From UBA1738 sp045655325 (GTDB lineage Bacteria > Bacillota > Clostridia > UBA1381), in assembly GCA_045655325.1 (NCBI GenBank), contig JAZOOY010000040.1, forward strand, positions 1 through 60,429: a stretch of DNA of 60,429 bases, in the 5' to 3' direction. The notes below the pieces were generated by a model. It saw only the letters and a program-made list of their open reading frames with translations, ran no database searches and was not told the origin of the DNA. Made by a program: the position numbers and the translations under genes. Positions 25,201 through 32,393 of the stretch are shown here, piece by piece; position 1 is the stretch's first letter; each line of letters opens with the position of its first letter.

Positions 25201-26128
25201 GTTGGTTTCATATAACGCTAAACTAAATGGCGGAAAAGTCCCTGTTGTAGGATACATCACAAGGATTACAACAACAGCACCTCCATCAATTGCGCAGAAT
25301 ATTTCTGTAGAAGATGTTACAGATAGTAGCGCAACAATAACTTGGGAAGATGGTGCAAGACCTGCTGATTTCTATAAACTTTCAAGAGTTTACATAGTTA
25401 ACGGGAGTGAGCAGACAACTGTTATAGGAAATAACATTACATCAGAAGACGGAACTTATTCCTACACAATAGATGGCCTAACTTCAGCAAATACATCTTA
25501 TTATATCCTTGAATCTTATACATCAAATGGTAAAAGCAGTGTTCCTACAGATAAAATTATAATTACAACATTCCCTAAGGACTTCTCAGCAGATATAATA
25601 ATTAATGGTTTTGACAGTAATGTGATTTACCAAAATGGTAAAACCATTAAAGCTGCAGCAAAGGTTACAGGAAATGATGGTTATGACACATTATATCAGT
25701 GGCAAATAAATGATGGCTCAGGTTGGGAAGACATTTCAAATAAAACAACAAGGATATATAGCCAGGAATTATCTCCATTAGATAACGGAAACAGCATCCG
25801 TTGTTCAGCTATCATCTTTATCGGCGACTCTTCATCTTGCGTAATTTATTCCGATCCACTAACTATGCGTTGCGGAAAGTCTGACGCAGGATACAATGTT
25901 GATTGGGATTCTGATGAAGATTCAGTAACAATTACAAGCGATGAGGATGCAACTCCTGCAAACATTTATTTGAAAGCAGAAAATGCAAACGGAATCACAA
26001 AAATTATTAGTAAGCCGGCATCAGAAGATGGAACTACTTTTGATCTATCAGATGCCAAGGATGATACTGTAAGACTTTATATTTGGGATTACGATTTAAA
26101 ACCTATTACATATCAGTTTGAAAGATAA
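22202..26128 (+). CDS. Large secreted multidomain protein (FG-GAP-like repeats, unknown core, Fn3, Ig-like)
   Basis: 1308 residues from the ATG 22202 (AGAGG 8 bp upstream; an ATG at 22196 is too close to it). A signal peptide (KKFLSILLCLCMVMSFMPLGTMA) is followed by a region with FG-GAP/VCBS-like calcium loops: AGDFDGDGIDELAVY (~188), SDVNSDDTDDLFAVV (~275) and FGDITGDGTDEIIIGG (~367), with weaker copies near 465 and 600. This suggests a beta-propeller. Residues ~640-1020 are a Ser/Thr-rich core I do not recognise, with alternating polar/hydrophobic stretches (SITGTVSYDHSTETTYDYS). Residues ~1028-1118 look like an Fn3 domain and ~1122-1230 like an Ig-like domain; a short acidic domain ends the protein. 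There is no LPXTG motif or C-terminal anchor, so it is probably released. Function unknown; probably controlled by the divergent MerR protein. Confidence 0.8.
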   Translation: MKKFLSILLCLCMVMSFMPLGTMAADSTESDEPTSTEVLDMFGFKPDIDSYDTNALKPGTHPIEPKYDFYLDTGSTVKKGVTTIKRFILNALTKSFAYKNSTTVTDAFTGKESKPYFVSTAFSASGTGINNLIAKVYFEYGASCGNIFLSIYDAEGNALVKGHNTGGYVVTTDQLEMWEFEGLLSVTAGDFDGDGIDELAVYTPNNADETSSGSAHNHITVGIFEFDPKTNTVSTKQYIDLTSKAKADEICEWEYSYNGSKKQFYCIPYVALNASDVNSDDTDDLFAVVSFSTWFRGAGGKDKYSTAMMIEHNRNFASVLEAYEGTKGGNLKQSIKHRVLVTEALKGGSSNANTENRFILRNANVTFGDITGDGTDEIIIGGNYTRANVADTNSGLTVTSNRFVEVDGEGALCHIVGYTSYENLKKKNTYDKNTDYQWVVQRTGNGWTYWYNEDNTDSGPITVSLAAYKHNGAGLPDTVFIGGQLFDYDNESATLKFTSDYDDSSFSDSSGSSVVWIGKAVTGNVADTMYGRETLMFPYYYKVSGKDNYNCILASYSQGISSGSKTGKYIACTSGIQAFADSKTQKVVSVALLDGGGKSSYITYGGNNTDVYFSNIEVLAIMQAPPLYEELNDDTYIGNSATGFAKSTGSSEGISHGGSLTAGVVAGFEQETSFLGLFKVAGAEYELSITGTVSYDHSTETTYDYSTGFETAGTTDTVVVFTVPYVRYNCTMYVPEYKLPTEADYNSLCKFRDELTNNLAKFTELGEDQAGPSYGRGCEYYLYKYDSCVDENNFQDQYAVLYKVEQEIDFIEKAIAQFDKGGTGNWGDVVEGAVLPYHYSVPQQPMVTTVDVATYDAIAEMTPGLEKIYGNVFHEDYHAGDPNSYAHSVGDLNATGTVLQSKQSIGSSEDGFLTNSNVSSAGSVQSQTISVEKATSDTIGWGAAIENTSVANVGGAKVGFTVTAEYNGSSVKTSTEGNEYSGAVVGLPAGTPADYSYAWKLVSYNAKLNGGKVPVVGYITRITTTAPPSIAQNISVEDVTDSSATITWEDGARPADFYKLSRVYIVNGSEQTTVIGNNITSEDGTYSYTIDGLTSANTSYYILESYTSNGKSSVPTDKIIITTFPKDFSADIIINGFDSNVIYQNGKTIKAAAKVTGNDGYDTLYQWQINDGSGWEDISNKTTRIYSQELSPLDNGNSIRCSAIIFIGDSSSCVIYSDPLTMRCGKSDAGYNVDWDSDEDSVTITSDEDATPANIYLKAENANGITKIISKPASEDGTTFDLSDAKDDTVRLYIWDYDLKPITYQFER

Positions 26129-26135
26129 TTGAATT

Positions 26136-26171
26136 AAATAAGCCTCGAAAATTAGCGGGGCTTATTTTTTT
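26136..26171 (+). terminator. Terminator of the large secreted-protein gene
   Basis: Stem AAATAAGCCTCG paired with CGGGGCTTATTT, an 8-nt loop and a T-run. Confidence 0.8.
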
Positions 26172-26172
26172 G

Positions 26173-26210
26173 TACAAAAAAAGACAGCCGTATGAATACG
26201 ACTGTCTTTA
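26173..26210 (-). terminator. Terminator of the NhaC-family gene
   Basis: On the minus strand AAAGACAGTCGTAT pairs with ATACGGCTGTCTTT, followed by T's, just after the transporter stop codon. Confidence 0.8.
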
Positions 26211-26220
26211 TGTAATTTAA

Positions 26221-27834
26221 TTATGCCTGTTTCTTAGTAACAGCTTTAATTACAAATAGTGTTCCAACAGTTAGAATGATACCGATTGGAAGTAGTATGT
26301 AAGCACTCTGAACGAATGCAGCGATTACATAAACTACGAATGAAATTGCGGCAACTGTTATAGCGTATGGAAGCTGAGTTGAAACGTGGTTAACGTGGTT
26401 AGACTGGCTTCCTGCTGATGACATAATTGTTGTATCTGAGATAGGTGAGCAGTGGTCACCACAAACAGCACCTGCAAGACAAGCTGACATACCGATAATC
26501 ATAAGTTCGCTTGTTGGGTCAAAGATTGCAGCAACAATTGGAATTAGAATACCGAATGTACCCCATGATGTACCTGTTGAGAATGCAAGTACACAAGCAA
26601 CTAAGAAGATGATAGCTGGTAGGAAGTTTGCAAGACCTGCTGCAGCTGAATTCATAAGAGCTTCAACGTATTCAGCAGCGCCTAGAAGACCTGTCATGTT
26701 CTTTAGAGCTGTTGCAAATGTAAGAATCATGATAGCAGGAACCATTGCCTTAAAGCCCTGTGGGATAGCCTGCATTGCATCCTTGAATGAAATAACTCTT
26801 CTTGCAATTAGGTAAACGATTGTAACGATTAGAGCAACTAGAGCACCCCAAGGTAGACCAACTGTTGCGTCTGTGTTACCAAATGCATCAATGAAGTTTG
26901 AACCTGCAAAATATCCACCAACATATAGAAGTCCAAGAATTGAGATAACTACAAGAACAACTACAGGAAGAATTAGGTCAATAACCTTACCCTTAGGATT
27001 TGCATCAACGTCTTCTGATTTTTCAATATCGTCCTGTCCACTTGTGAATAGGTCACCCTTTGTCATAGCATTAAATTCGTGAATCTTCATTGGACCGTAG
27101 TCAAACTTCATAAGAATGATTGAGATTACGAAAACGATCATAAGTAGTGAATAGAAGTTATATGGGATTGCACGGCAGAATAGCTCGATACCAGATAAAC
27201 CTGTACCTTCAGCGAATTCTGAAACTGCAGCAGCCCATGATGAAACAGGAGCGATCATACAGATTGGAGCAGCTGTTGCATCGATAAGGAATGCAAGCTT
27301 TGCACGTGAAACCTTGTGAGCATCTGTTACAGGACGCATAACGCTACCAACTGTTAAACAGTTAAAGTAGTCATCGATGAAGATAAGTACGCCAAGGATG
27401 AATGTTGCGAACATTGCGCCAACACGTGACTTGATGTGTGTTTCAGCCCAACGACCAAATGCAGCGCTTCCGCCTGCTTTGTTGATTAGGGCAACTAATG
27501 CACCAAGGATTACAAGGAAAATAAATATACCTGCTGTTCCTGAAACTGCAGCGATAAGACCTTCGTTAATAACGTTGTCTAGTGCTGTTACAGGATTCCA
27601 GTTAGCTGCTAGTAATCCGCCAAGTGCGATACCGATAAATAGTGAAGAATAAACTTCCTTTGTGATAAGAGCAAGCGCGATAGCAACAAGTGGTGGAACT
27701 AGTGCCCAGAATGTTGCGTGGTAATTGCTCACTGCTTCAGCGCCTTCACCTGATGCAAATGCTACTGTTGAAAAACAAATAGCGAACATTGTCATGATGA
27801 TGGCAAATAGATTCTTTTTGTTTAAAACCTTCAT
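26221..27834 (-). CDS. NhaC-family Na+/H+ antiporter-like transporter, probable lysine transporter
   Basis: 537 residues, a polytopic membrane protein with about 12 hydrophobic segments: VSNYHATFWALVPPLVAIALAL at the N-terminus, ILGVLIFIDDYFNCLTVG, FSTGTSWGTFGILIPIV and CGDHCSPISDTTIMSSAG, all NhaC signatures. NhaC proteins exchange Na+ for H+ or for organic substrates. The leader carries a lysine riboswitch. NhaC-superfamily proteins under L-box control were proposed by comparative genomics as lysine transporters (LysW), which fits better than general pH homeostasis. AGGAGG lies 7 bp before the ATG at 27834; in-frame codons upstream to 27876 overlap the riboswitch terminator and are not coding. 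Confidence 0.9.
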   Translation of the reverse strand: MKVLNKKNLFAIIMTMFAICFSTVAFASGEGAEAVSNYHATFWALVPPLVAIALALITKEVYSSLFIGIALGGLLAANWNPVTALDNVINEGLIAAVSGTAGIFIFLVILGALVALINKAGGSAAFGRWAETHIKSRVGAMFATFILGVLIFIDDYFNCLTVGSVMRPVTDAHKVSRAKLAFLIDATAAPICMIAPVSSWAAAVSEFAEGTGLSGIELFCRAIPYNFYSLLMIVFVISIILMKFDYGPMKIHEFNAMTKGDLFTSGQDDIEKSEDVDANPKGKVIDLILPVVVLVVISILGLLYVGGYFAGSNFIDAFGNTDATVGLPWGALVALIVTIVYLIARRVISFKDAMQAIPQGFKAMVPAIMILTFATALKNMTGLLGAAEYVEALMNSAAAGLANFLPAIIFLVACVLAFSTGTSWGTFGILIPIVAAIFDPTSELMIIGMSACLAGAVCGDHCSPISDTTIMSSAGSQSNHVNHVSTQLPYAITVAAISFVVYVIAAFVQSAYILLPIGIILTVGTLFVIKAVTKKQA

Positions 27835-27866
27835 TTTAAAACCTCCTAATATTTTTTTGTGAATAT

Positions 27867-28081
27867 AAAAAAGCACGAAAGCGTGTTGCTATCGTGCTAA
27901 AATTACCGTTTCATTATCAGGATAGCGCTCCACGTTACTGTGACAGTGTGAGCCATATTCTGTACACACACCAGCAAGATTTTTCGGGGTATGAAAACTC
28001 TTACTTCGGCGAAAATCCCTTTCACATACTCCAAAATACCCTTTATAAAGCATGCTACTGATAATTTCCGCACCTCTACCT
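27867..28081 (-). promoter_or_regulatory. Lysine riboswitch (L-box) with intrinsic terminator
   Basis: On the minus strand the leader contains the L-box core in order: GGTAGAGGTGCGG (from 28080), AGTAGC, GAAAGGG, CGCCGAAG, TTGCTGG, CTGTCACAG, and the P1 closing strand GGAGCGCTATC (ending near 27921). Five-way-junction spacing matches lysC leaders. Downstream lies a terminator (AGCACG...CGTGCT plus six T's, 27867-27898). Its 5' part contains GATAGC (27888-27893), complementary to the GCTATC of P1 (27921-27926), so an antiterminator can form when lysine is absent. High lysine should therefore switch the transporter off. Confidence 0.93.
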
Positions 28082-28107
28082 ATTTAATATTCACAATTTA
28101 CTACTTT

Positions 28108-28136
28108 ATTGTACTACAGTACCCATATAATGTCAA
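28108..28136 (-). promoter_or_regulatory. Promoter of the riboswitch-controlled transporter
   Basis: On the minus strand TTGACA (28136-28131) and TACAAT (28113-28108), 17-bp spacer; transcription should begin about 20 nt before the aptamer. The -35 box overlaps the EamA stop codon. Confidence 0.8.
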
Positions 28137-29062
28137 GCTTTTTCGACAAATTCAGCTTTTTTGCGTTCAGGTAATTGAACAAGCAAAATTGCTCCGAACA
28201 TCAGCACACAACCAAGGATTTCACGGCCTGTTAATTGTCCGCCTGTTAAGTTCCAGCCAAGTGCAACAAGAATGACTGTTGTAAGGGTTGCAAATACTGA
28301 TTCAAGGCTCATAAGGATTGATGCAGAAGTTGGGTCGGTGTACTTTTGACCTACAATCTGCAGGGTATATGCGACGCCACAGGAGAAAATCCCTGAATAG
28401 CCAATTGAAAGCCAACAATCAAGGATTGGCTCAAGTTGTGGATCTTCAAATAAGAATACGTAGATAAGATTTATTATTCCGCACACGAAAAATTGCATAC
28501 AAGCAAGCTTAACACCGTCAACTTTTGGTGAGAAGTAGTCTATGGCAAGTATGTGGAATGAGAAAACTACCGCACATAAAAGAGTTAGAACGTCGCCCTG
28601 GTTAATGTTAAGCTCTGAATTTATGCACATAAGGTATAGACCGCAAACCGCAATAAGAACTGAAAGCCATATAACAGGGCGGGTCTTTTTGCCTGTGAAA
28701 AGTCCGATAATTGGCACGATCACCATATAAAGTGCGGTGATAAACCCTGATTTTCCAGGGCTTGTGTAAACCATACCCATTGTCTGCAGTGTTGATGCCA
28801 CACACAAACATAATCCGCAGATAAGACCGCCAACAATAAGATTTTTGTCTATCTTTTGAACGGCAATACCTTTCTTTTTCTTGCCTAGGTCTAAAAAGAA
28901 AATGACAGGCAATAGTACAACACCACCAAGCACAGACCTTATGCCGTTAAATGCCATTGGTGTGATAAGCTCAACGCCCTTGCTTTGTGCAATAAATGAA
29001 ATTCCCCAAACAAGGGAAGTAAGTAATAACAATAAGTTTCCTTTAAGTTTTTGTCTGTTCAT
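28133..29062 (-). CDS. EamA-family drug/metabolite transporter
   Basis: 309 residues with ten membrane segments in two EamA repeats: LLLLTSLVWGISFIAQSKGVELI at the start and ISVIGYSGIFSCGVAYTLQIVGQK-type second-half motifs (PTSASILMSLESVFATL). DMT permeases of this type export or import small metabolites; the substrate cannot be read from sequence. GAGGT lies 9 bp before the ATG. It ends inside the promoter of the lysine-regulated transporter on the same strand; no terminator is seen between them, so some read-through is possible. Confidence 0.88.
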   Translation of the reverse strand: MNRQKLKGNLLLLLTSLVWGISFIAQSKGVELITPMAFNGIRSVLGGVVLLPVIFFLDLGKKKKGIAVQKIDKNLIVGGLICGLCLCVASTLQTMGMVYTSPGKSGFITALYMVIVPIIGLFTGKKTRPVIWLSVLIAVCGLYLMCINSELNINQGDVLTLLCAVVFSFHILAIDYFSPKVDGVKLACMQFFVCGIINLIYVFLFEDPQLEPILDCWLSIGYSGIFSCGVAYTLQIVGQKYTDPTSASILMSLESVFATLTTVILVALGWNLTGGQLTGREILGCVLMFGAILLVQLPERKKAEFVEKA

Positions 29063-29130
29063 CGTAAAAATACCTCATAAAATGCAGAATACAACTATTT
29101 TATATTGTTTTAATAATAAAGTCAAGGTAA

Positions 29131-29159
29131 TTGCAATTTCTTTTTAAATATGTTATAAT
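29131..29159 (+). promoter_or_regulatory. Promoter of the DUF4430 lipoprotein operon
   Basis: TTGCAA (29131-29136), 17-bp spacer, extended -10 TG-T-TATAAT (29154-29159). Confidence 0.7.
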
Positions 29160-29190
29160 CTACATAATAATGTAAAATTGTGAGGTAAAT

Positions 29191-29610
29191 ATGAAAAAGG
29201 TAATAAACATAATGCTTGGTATAGTTTTATGCATAGTTCTAGTTTCCTGCGGTGCAAATGAAACACCACAGGATATTTGGGAAAGTGCAACCTACACCGA
29301 AAACCAAGAATTTGGAACAGGAGAAACAACCATAACAGTTGATGTTATAGCAGAAGATGGGTCTGTGGAGTTTACAGTACATACCGACAAAGAGACCCTT
29401 GGCGATGCACTTTTGGAACATGACCTAATTTCAGGAGATGATGGTGCATATGGTCTATATGTAAAGGTGGTAAACGGAATCTATGCCGACTACAACACAA
29501 CAAAAAGCTATTGGGGAATAAACAAGAACGGTGAATCTTTGATGACTGGTGTTGACACTGAAGAGATTGCCGACGGCGATACATACGAATTTGTTTATAC
29601 AAAAAACTAA
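29191..29610 (+). CDS. DUF4430 domain lipoprotein
   Basis: 139 residues. The N-terminus MKKVINIMLGIVLCIVLVSCG has a lipobox ending at Cys20, so the protein is tethered to the outer face of the membrane. The rest is a DUF4430 domain (VDVIAEDGSVEFTVHTDKETLGDALLEHDLISGDDG in parts; YWGINKNGESLMTGVDTEEIADGDTYEFVYTK), related to the C-terminal domain of transcobalamin-like and intrinsic-factor-like proteins. In Firmicutes such proteins often accompany vitamin uptake genes, but none is visible here. It starts a rightward group with the next gene 11 bp on. Confidence 0.85.
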   Translation: MKKVINIMLGIVLCIVLVSCGANETPQDIWESATYTENQEFGTGETTITVDVIAEDGSVEFTVHTDKETLGDALLEHDLISGDDGAYGLYVKVVNGIYADYNTTKSYWGINKNGESLMTGVDTEEIADGDTYEFVYTKN

Positions 29611-29621
29611 GGAGATAAGAT

Positions 29622-30044
29622 ATGAGAAAAAAACTTCAAGACAAAATGTTTGAGGCAAGCTACATTTTTGAGCTTGCAATATCTGTACTTGTTGGGATTG
29701 CCATTGCAATTTTTGGGGTACGTATGGTTATCGATATGGTAAACATATCCGTATCTGCAAAAGAAGTGGGTGCTTTGGTAACTATTTTAGACGATGCAAT
29801 CACTCTTGCAATTGGTGCAGAGCTTATTAAGATGCTTTGTAAGCATACACCTGAAACTATAATTGAAGTTTTGGCTTTTGCTTTGGCTCGTCAGCTTATT
29901 GTTGGTCATGCGGAACCTTGGCAAAATCTTATCACAGTTTTGGCGATTGCAGTTTTATTTGGAATAAGAAGATTTTTACTAAAGAGTCACGATATGGTGG
30001 AAACTCCTGACGGACTTGTTGAAAATAAAGTTACTGAAGAATAA
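29622..30044 (+). CDS. Small integral membrane protein, PsiE-like
   Basis: 140 residues with about four hydrophobic segments: FELAISVLVGIAIAIFGVRMVIDMV, VTILDDAITLAIGAELIKML, TIIEVLAFALARQLIVG and LITVLAIAVLFGIRRFLL. The pattern ELIKML..H.PETIIEVLAFALARQLIV resembles phosphate-starvation-inducible PsiE family members; this assignment is by eye and moderate. It follows the lipoprotein closely and precedes the PHP phosphatase by 19 bp. Confidence 0.55.
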   Translation: MRKKLQDKMFEASYIFELAISVLVGIAIAIFGVRMVIDMVNISVSAKEVGALVTILDDAITLAIGAELIKMLCKHTPETIIEVLAFALARQLIVGHAEPWQNLITVLAIAVLFGIRRFLLKSHDMVETPDGLVENKVTEE

Positions 30045-30063
30045 ATTAAACAGGAGACAAAAA

Positions 30064-30849
30064 ATGTTTGATTATCATTTACATACAAAAATTTCTTTTG
30101 ATTCAGAGGAATCGCCTGAAGCAGTAGTTAAAGAAGCAGAAAAGCTAGGGCTAAAAGAAATTTGCTTTACCGACCACCACGATTTAAACGGCATTCCTGA
30201 CGGAGTGCACTATCTTTTCACTTTGGAAGATTACAGTAAGGCGTATGACCACTTAACCTCTGATAAAGTGAAAATCCGAAAGGGTGTGGAAATGGGTCTT
30301 ACTCTTTGGAATAAAGAGATCGCAGAAGAATTTATCAAAGGTCGTGAATTTGATTTCGTTTTGGGTTCTGTGCATTATGCTGGCGGATATGACCCGTATT
30401 TTCCTGAATATTGGGAAGGAATTGATTTCAGGCAAGGCGTTGACAAGTATCTAAAAGACACAATTGAATGCGTAAAACTTCACGATAATTTTGACGTTTT
30501 GGGGCATCTTACTTATGTTTTTAAATCAACACATAACCCGACTCACAGCACCTTACCATATTCTGAAGTAAAGGATATGGCAGACGAAATTATGAAAATA
30601 CTTGTTTCAAAAGGCAAGGGTATGGAGATAAACACAAGCGGAGTTGATAAGGCAGGAGATTTTCTTCCGTCTTTGGATTATTTAAAGAGATTCCGTGAAC
30701 TTGGCGGTGAAATCGTGACAATTGGTTCAGATGCTCATGACATAAGTCGTTTAGGTCAATATTCTAAAGAAGCTACTTCTATGGCAAAGGAAGTTTTCGG
30801 TTATGTGTGCACTTTTGAAAAGCGAAAACCAATTTTCCACAAGCTATAA
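30064..30849 (+). CDS. Histidinol-phosphatase, PHP (HisJ/HisK) family
   Basis: 261 residues from the ATG 30064 (AGGAGAC 8 bp upstream). PHP-domain metal motifs are all present: YHLHT (His5, His7), FTDHHDLNG, GVEMGL, VLGSVHYAGG, VLGHLTYVF, GMEINTSG and TIGSDAHD. It resembles HisJ-type histidinol-phosphate phosphatases, which make L-histidinol. No other his gene is nearby, so a different phosphoester substrate is possible. Confidence 0.82.
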   Translation: MFDYHLHTKISFDSEESPEAVVKEAEKLGLKEICFTDHHDLNGIPDGVHYLFTLEDYSKAYDHLTSDKVKIRKGVEMGLTLWNKEIAEEFIKGREFDFVLGSVHYAGGYDPYFPEYWEGIDFRQGVDKYLKDTIECVKLHDNFDVLGHLTYVFKSTHNPTHSTLPYSEVKDMADEIMKILVSKGKGMEINTSGVDKAGDFLPSLDYLKRFRELGGEIVTIGSDAHDISRLGQYSKEATSMAKEVFGYVCTFEKRKPIFHKL

Positions 30850-30871
30850 TTTAAAGTATTAAGGGGTACTT

Positions 30872-31834
30872 ATGAAAACAGTTTTTGTGATAAATCCTGA
30901 AGCAGGACAAGGAAAAAATATTGATAAGCTGATTGAGACTATTAACAATACAATTTCAAAATTAAAGGCTGATGCCCAAGTTTATATCACCAAAAGCATA
31001 GGCGATGCGGAAAGGTTCGTTAAGAATTTTTGCGAAAAGTTCGGGCCTGCCCGATTTATTGCCTGTGGCGGTGACGGAACTTTAAGTGAAGTATTAAACG
31101 GTGCTATCGAAACAAAAGGCACTGAAATCGGCGTTATTCCTATAGGAACAGGCAACGATTTTTGCCGTAATTTTGATAAAGACAGTGGCTTTGATAATAT
31201 TGAAGGGCAGATTATGGGTGAAGCCGTAGAATGCGATGCAATAAAGTTTAGTACCAAGGAAAAAGTCGGATATTGCGTTAATATGTTCAATATAGGCTTT
31301 GACTGTAACGTGGCTGACCTTACCCAAGATATGAAAAAGAAGCCTTTTGTATCAGGGTCTATGGCGTATTTTCTGTCAATTTTGATAACATTAATAAAGA
31401 AAAAAGGCTCCGATCTTAAAATTGAAATAGACGGAAAACTAGCACATAACGGAAAGCTTTTATTAACATCTCTTGCCAACGGATGTTATTGCGGTGGCGG
31501 TATAAAAAGTAATCCGCTTGCATCCATTAAGGACGGTCTTATCAGCATCAATATTATAAGAAATGTCACAAGATGCAGATTTATAACACTTTTGCCACTT
31601 TATATGAAGGGTACTTTTACAAAGGTTTCGGGAATTGAAAAATACATATCATCCCTAAAGTGCCAAAAAGTAACGGTTACACCGAATAGTGGTAAAATGA
31701 GAATTTGCATTGACGGAGAGATAATAGACGCTGAAAAGACACAATTTGAAATTGTGCATAACGCTTTCAACTTCGTTTTGCCGTATAAGAACGCTATTTT
31801 GCATTCCGGAGAAAAAATACCGGAGACAGTATAA
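30872..31834 (+). CDS. Diacylglycerol/lipid kinase family protein (YegS/DgkB-like)
   Basis: 320 residues. The DAGK catalytic domain shows FVINPEAGQGKNIDKL (nucleotide loop), FIACGGDGTLSEVLNGAI (GGDGT) and IGVIPIGTGNDFCRNF. The C-terminal beta-sandwich includes KMRICIDGEIID. Relatives phosphorylate diacylglycerol (DgkB) or other lipids at the membrane inner face. AAGGGG lies before the ATG. The 5-formyl-THF cyclo-ligase gene starts 1 bp after its stop. Confidence 0.9.
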   Translation: MKTVFVINPEAGQGKNIDKLIETINNTISKLKADAQVYITKSIGDAERFVKNFCEKFGPARFIACGGDGTLSEVLNGAIETKGTEIGVIPIGTGNDFCRNFDKDSGFDNIEGQIMGEAVECDAIKFSTKEKVGYCVNMFNIGFDCNVADLTQDMKKKPFVSGSMAYFLSILITLIKKKGSDLKIEIDGKLAHNGKLLLTSLANGCYCGGGIKSNPLASIKDGLISINIIRNVTRCRFITLLPLYMKGTFTKVSGIEKYISSLKCQKVTVTPNSGKMRICIDGEIIDAEKTQFEIVHNAFNFVLPYKNAILHSGEKIPETV

Positions 31835-31835
31835 T

Positions 31836-32393
31836 ATGAAAAACGAAATCAGAGAAGAAATGAAACAAAAACGCAAGAATATGACACCTGAAGACGCTTT
31901 TGAAAAAAGCCAATCGGCTCAAAAAGTATTTTTGGAAAGTGAGCAGTATAAAAACGCAAAATCTGTGATGCTATACATCCCACTTGGGAAAGAAGTTGAC
32001 ACATCCAGCATCATAACCGATGCTTTTAAAACAGGAAAGAATGTTGTTGTTCCTGTAACAGACAGCGAAACGTATGAAATATCTGCTTATAGGATAACAG
32101 AAAACACCGAGTTTGAAAAAGGCACATTTTCTGTCAAAGAGCCAAAGGAAAGGGTAAGCTTTGATAAGAATGAAATAGACGTTGTGCTTGTTCCGGGAAT
32201 AGCATTTGACAGGCTTGGTGGACGTGTAGGATTTGGAAAAGGCTGTTATGATAAATTTCTTAAAAATACAAATGCAGTTAAAATAGGATTTTGTTATGAC
32301 TTTCAACTTGTAGACTATATAGAAACTGACGATAACGATATTTCTATGGACTATATAATAACCGAAAAAGGAATTATAAGAGGGAAACTATGA
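31836..32393 (+). CDS. 5-formyltetrahydrofolate cyclo-ligase
   Basis: 185 residues from the ATG 31836. It converts 5-formyl-THF to 5,10-methenyl-THF with ATP. It shows the basic N-terminal helix with KNEIREEMKQKRKNM, YIPLGKEVDTSSII, and the diagnostic DVVLVPGIAFDRLGGRVGFGKGCYDKFL. CCGGAGA lies upstream. Its stop overlaps the start of the ABC transporter by 4 nt (ATGA). It is one-carbon linked with fhs at 52036, though far away. Confidence 0.92.
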   Translation: MKNEIREEMKQKRKNMTPEDAFEKSQSAQKVFLESEQYKNAKSVMLYIPLGKEVDTSSIITDAFKTGKNVVVPVTDSETYEISAYRITENTEFEKGTFSVKEPKERVSFDKNEIDVVLVPGIAFDRLGGRVGFGKGCYDKFLKNTNAVKIGFCYDFQLVDYIETDDNDISMDYIITEKGIIRGKL

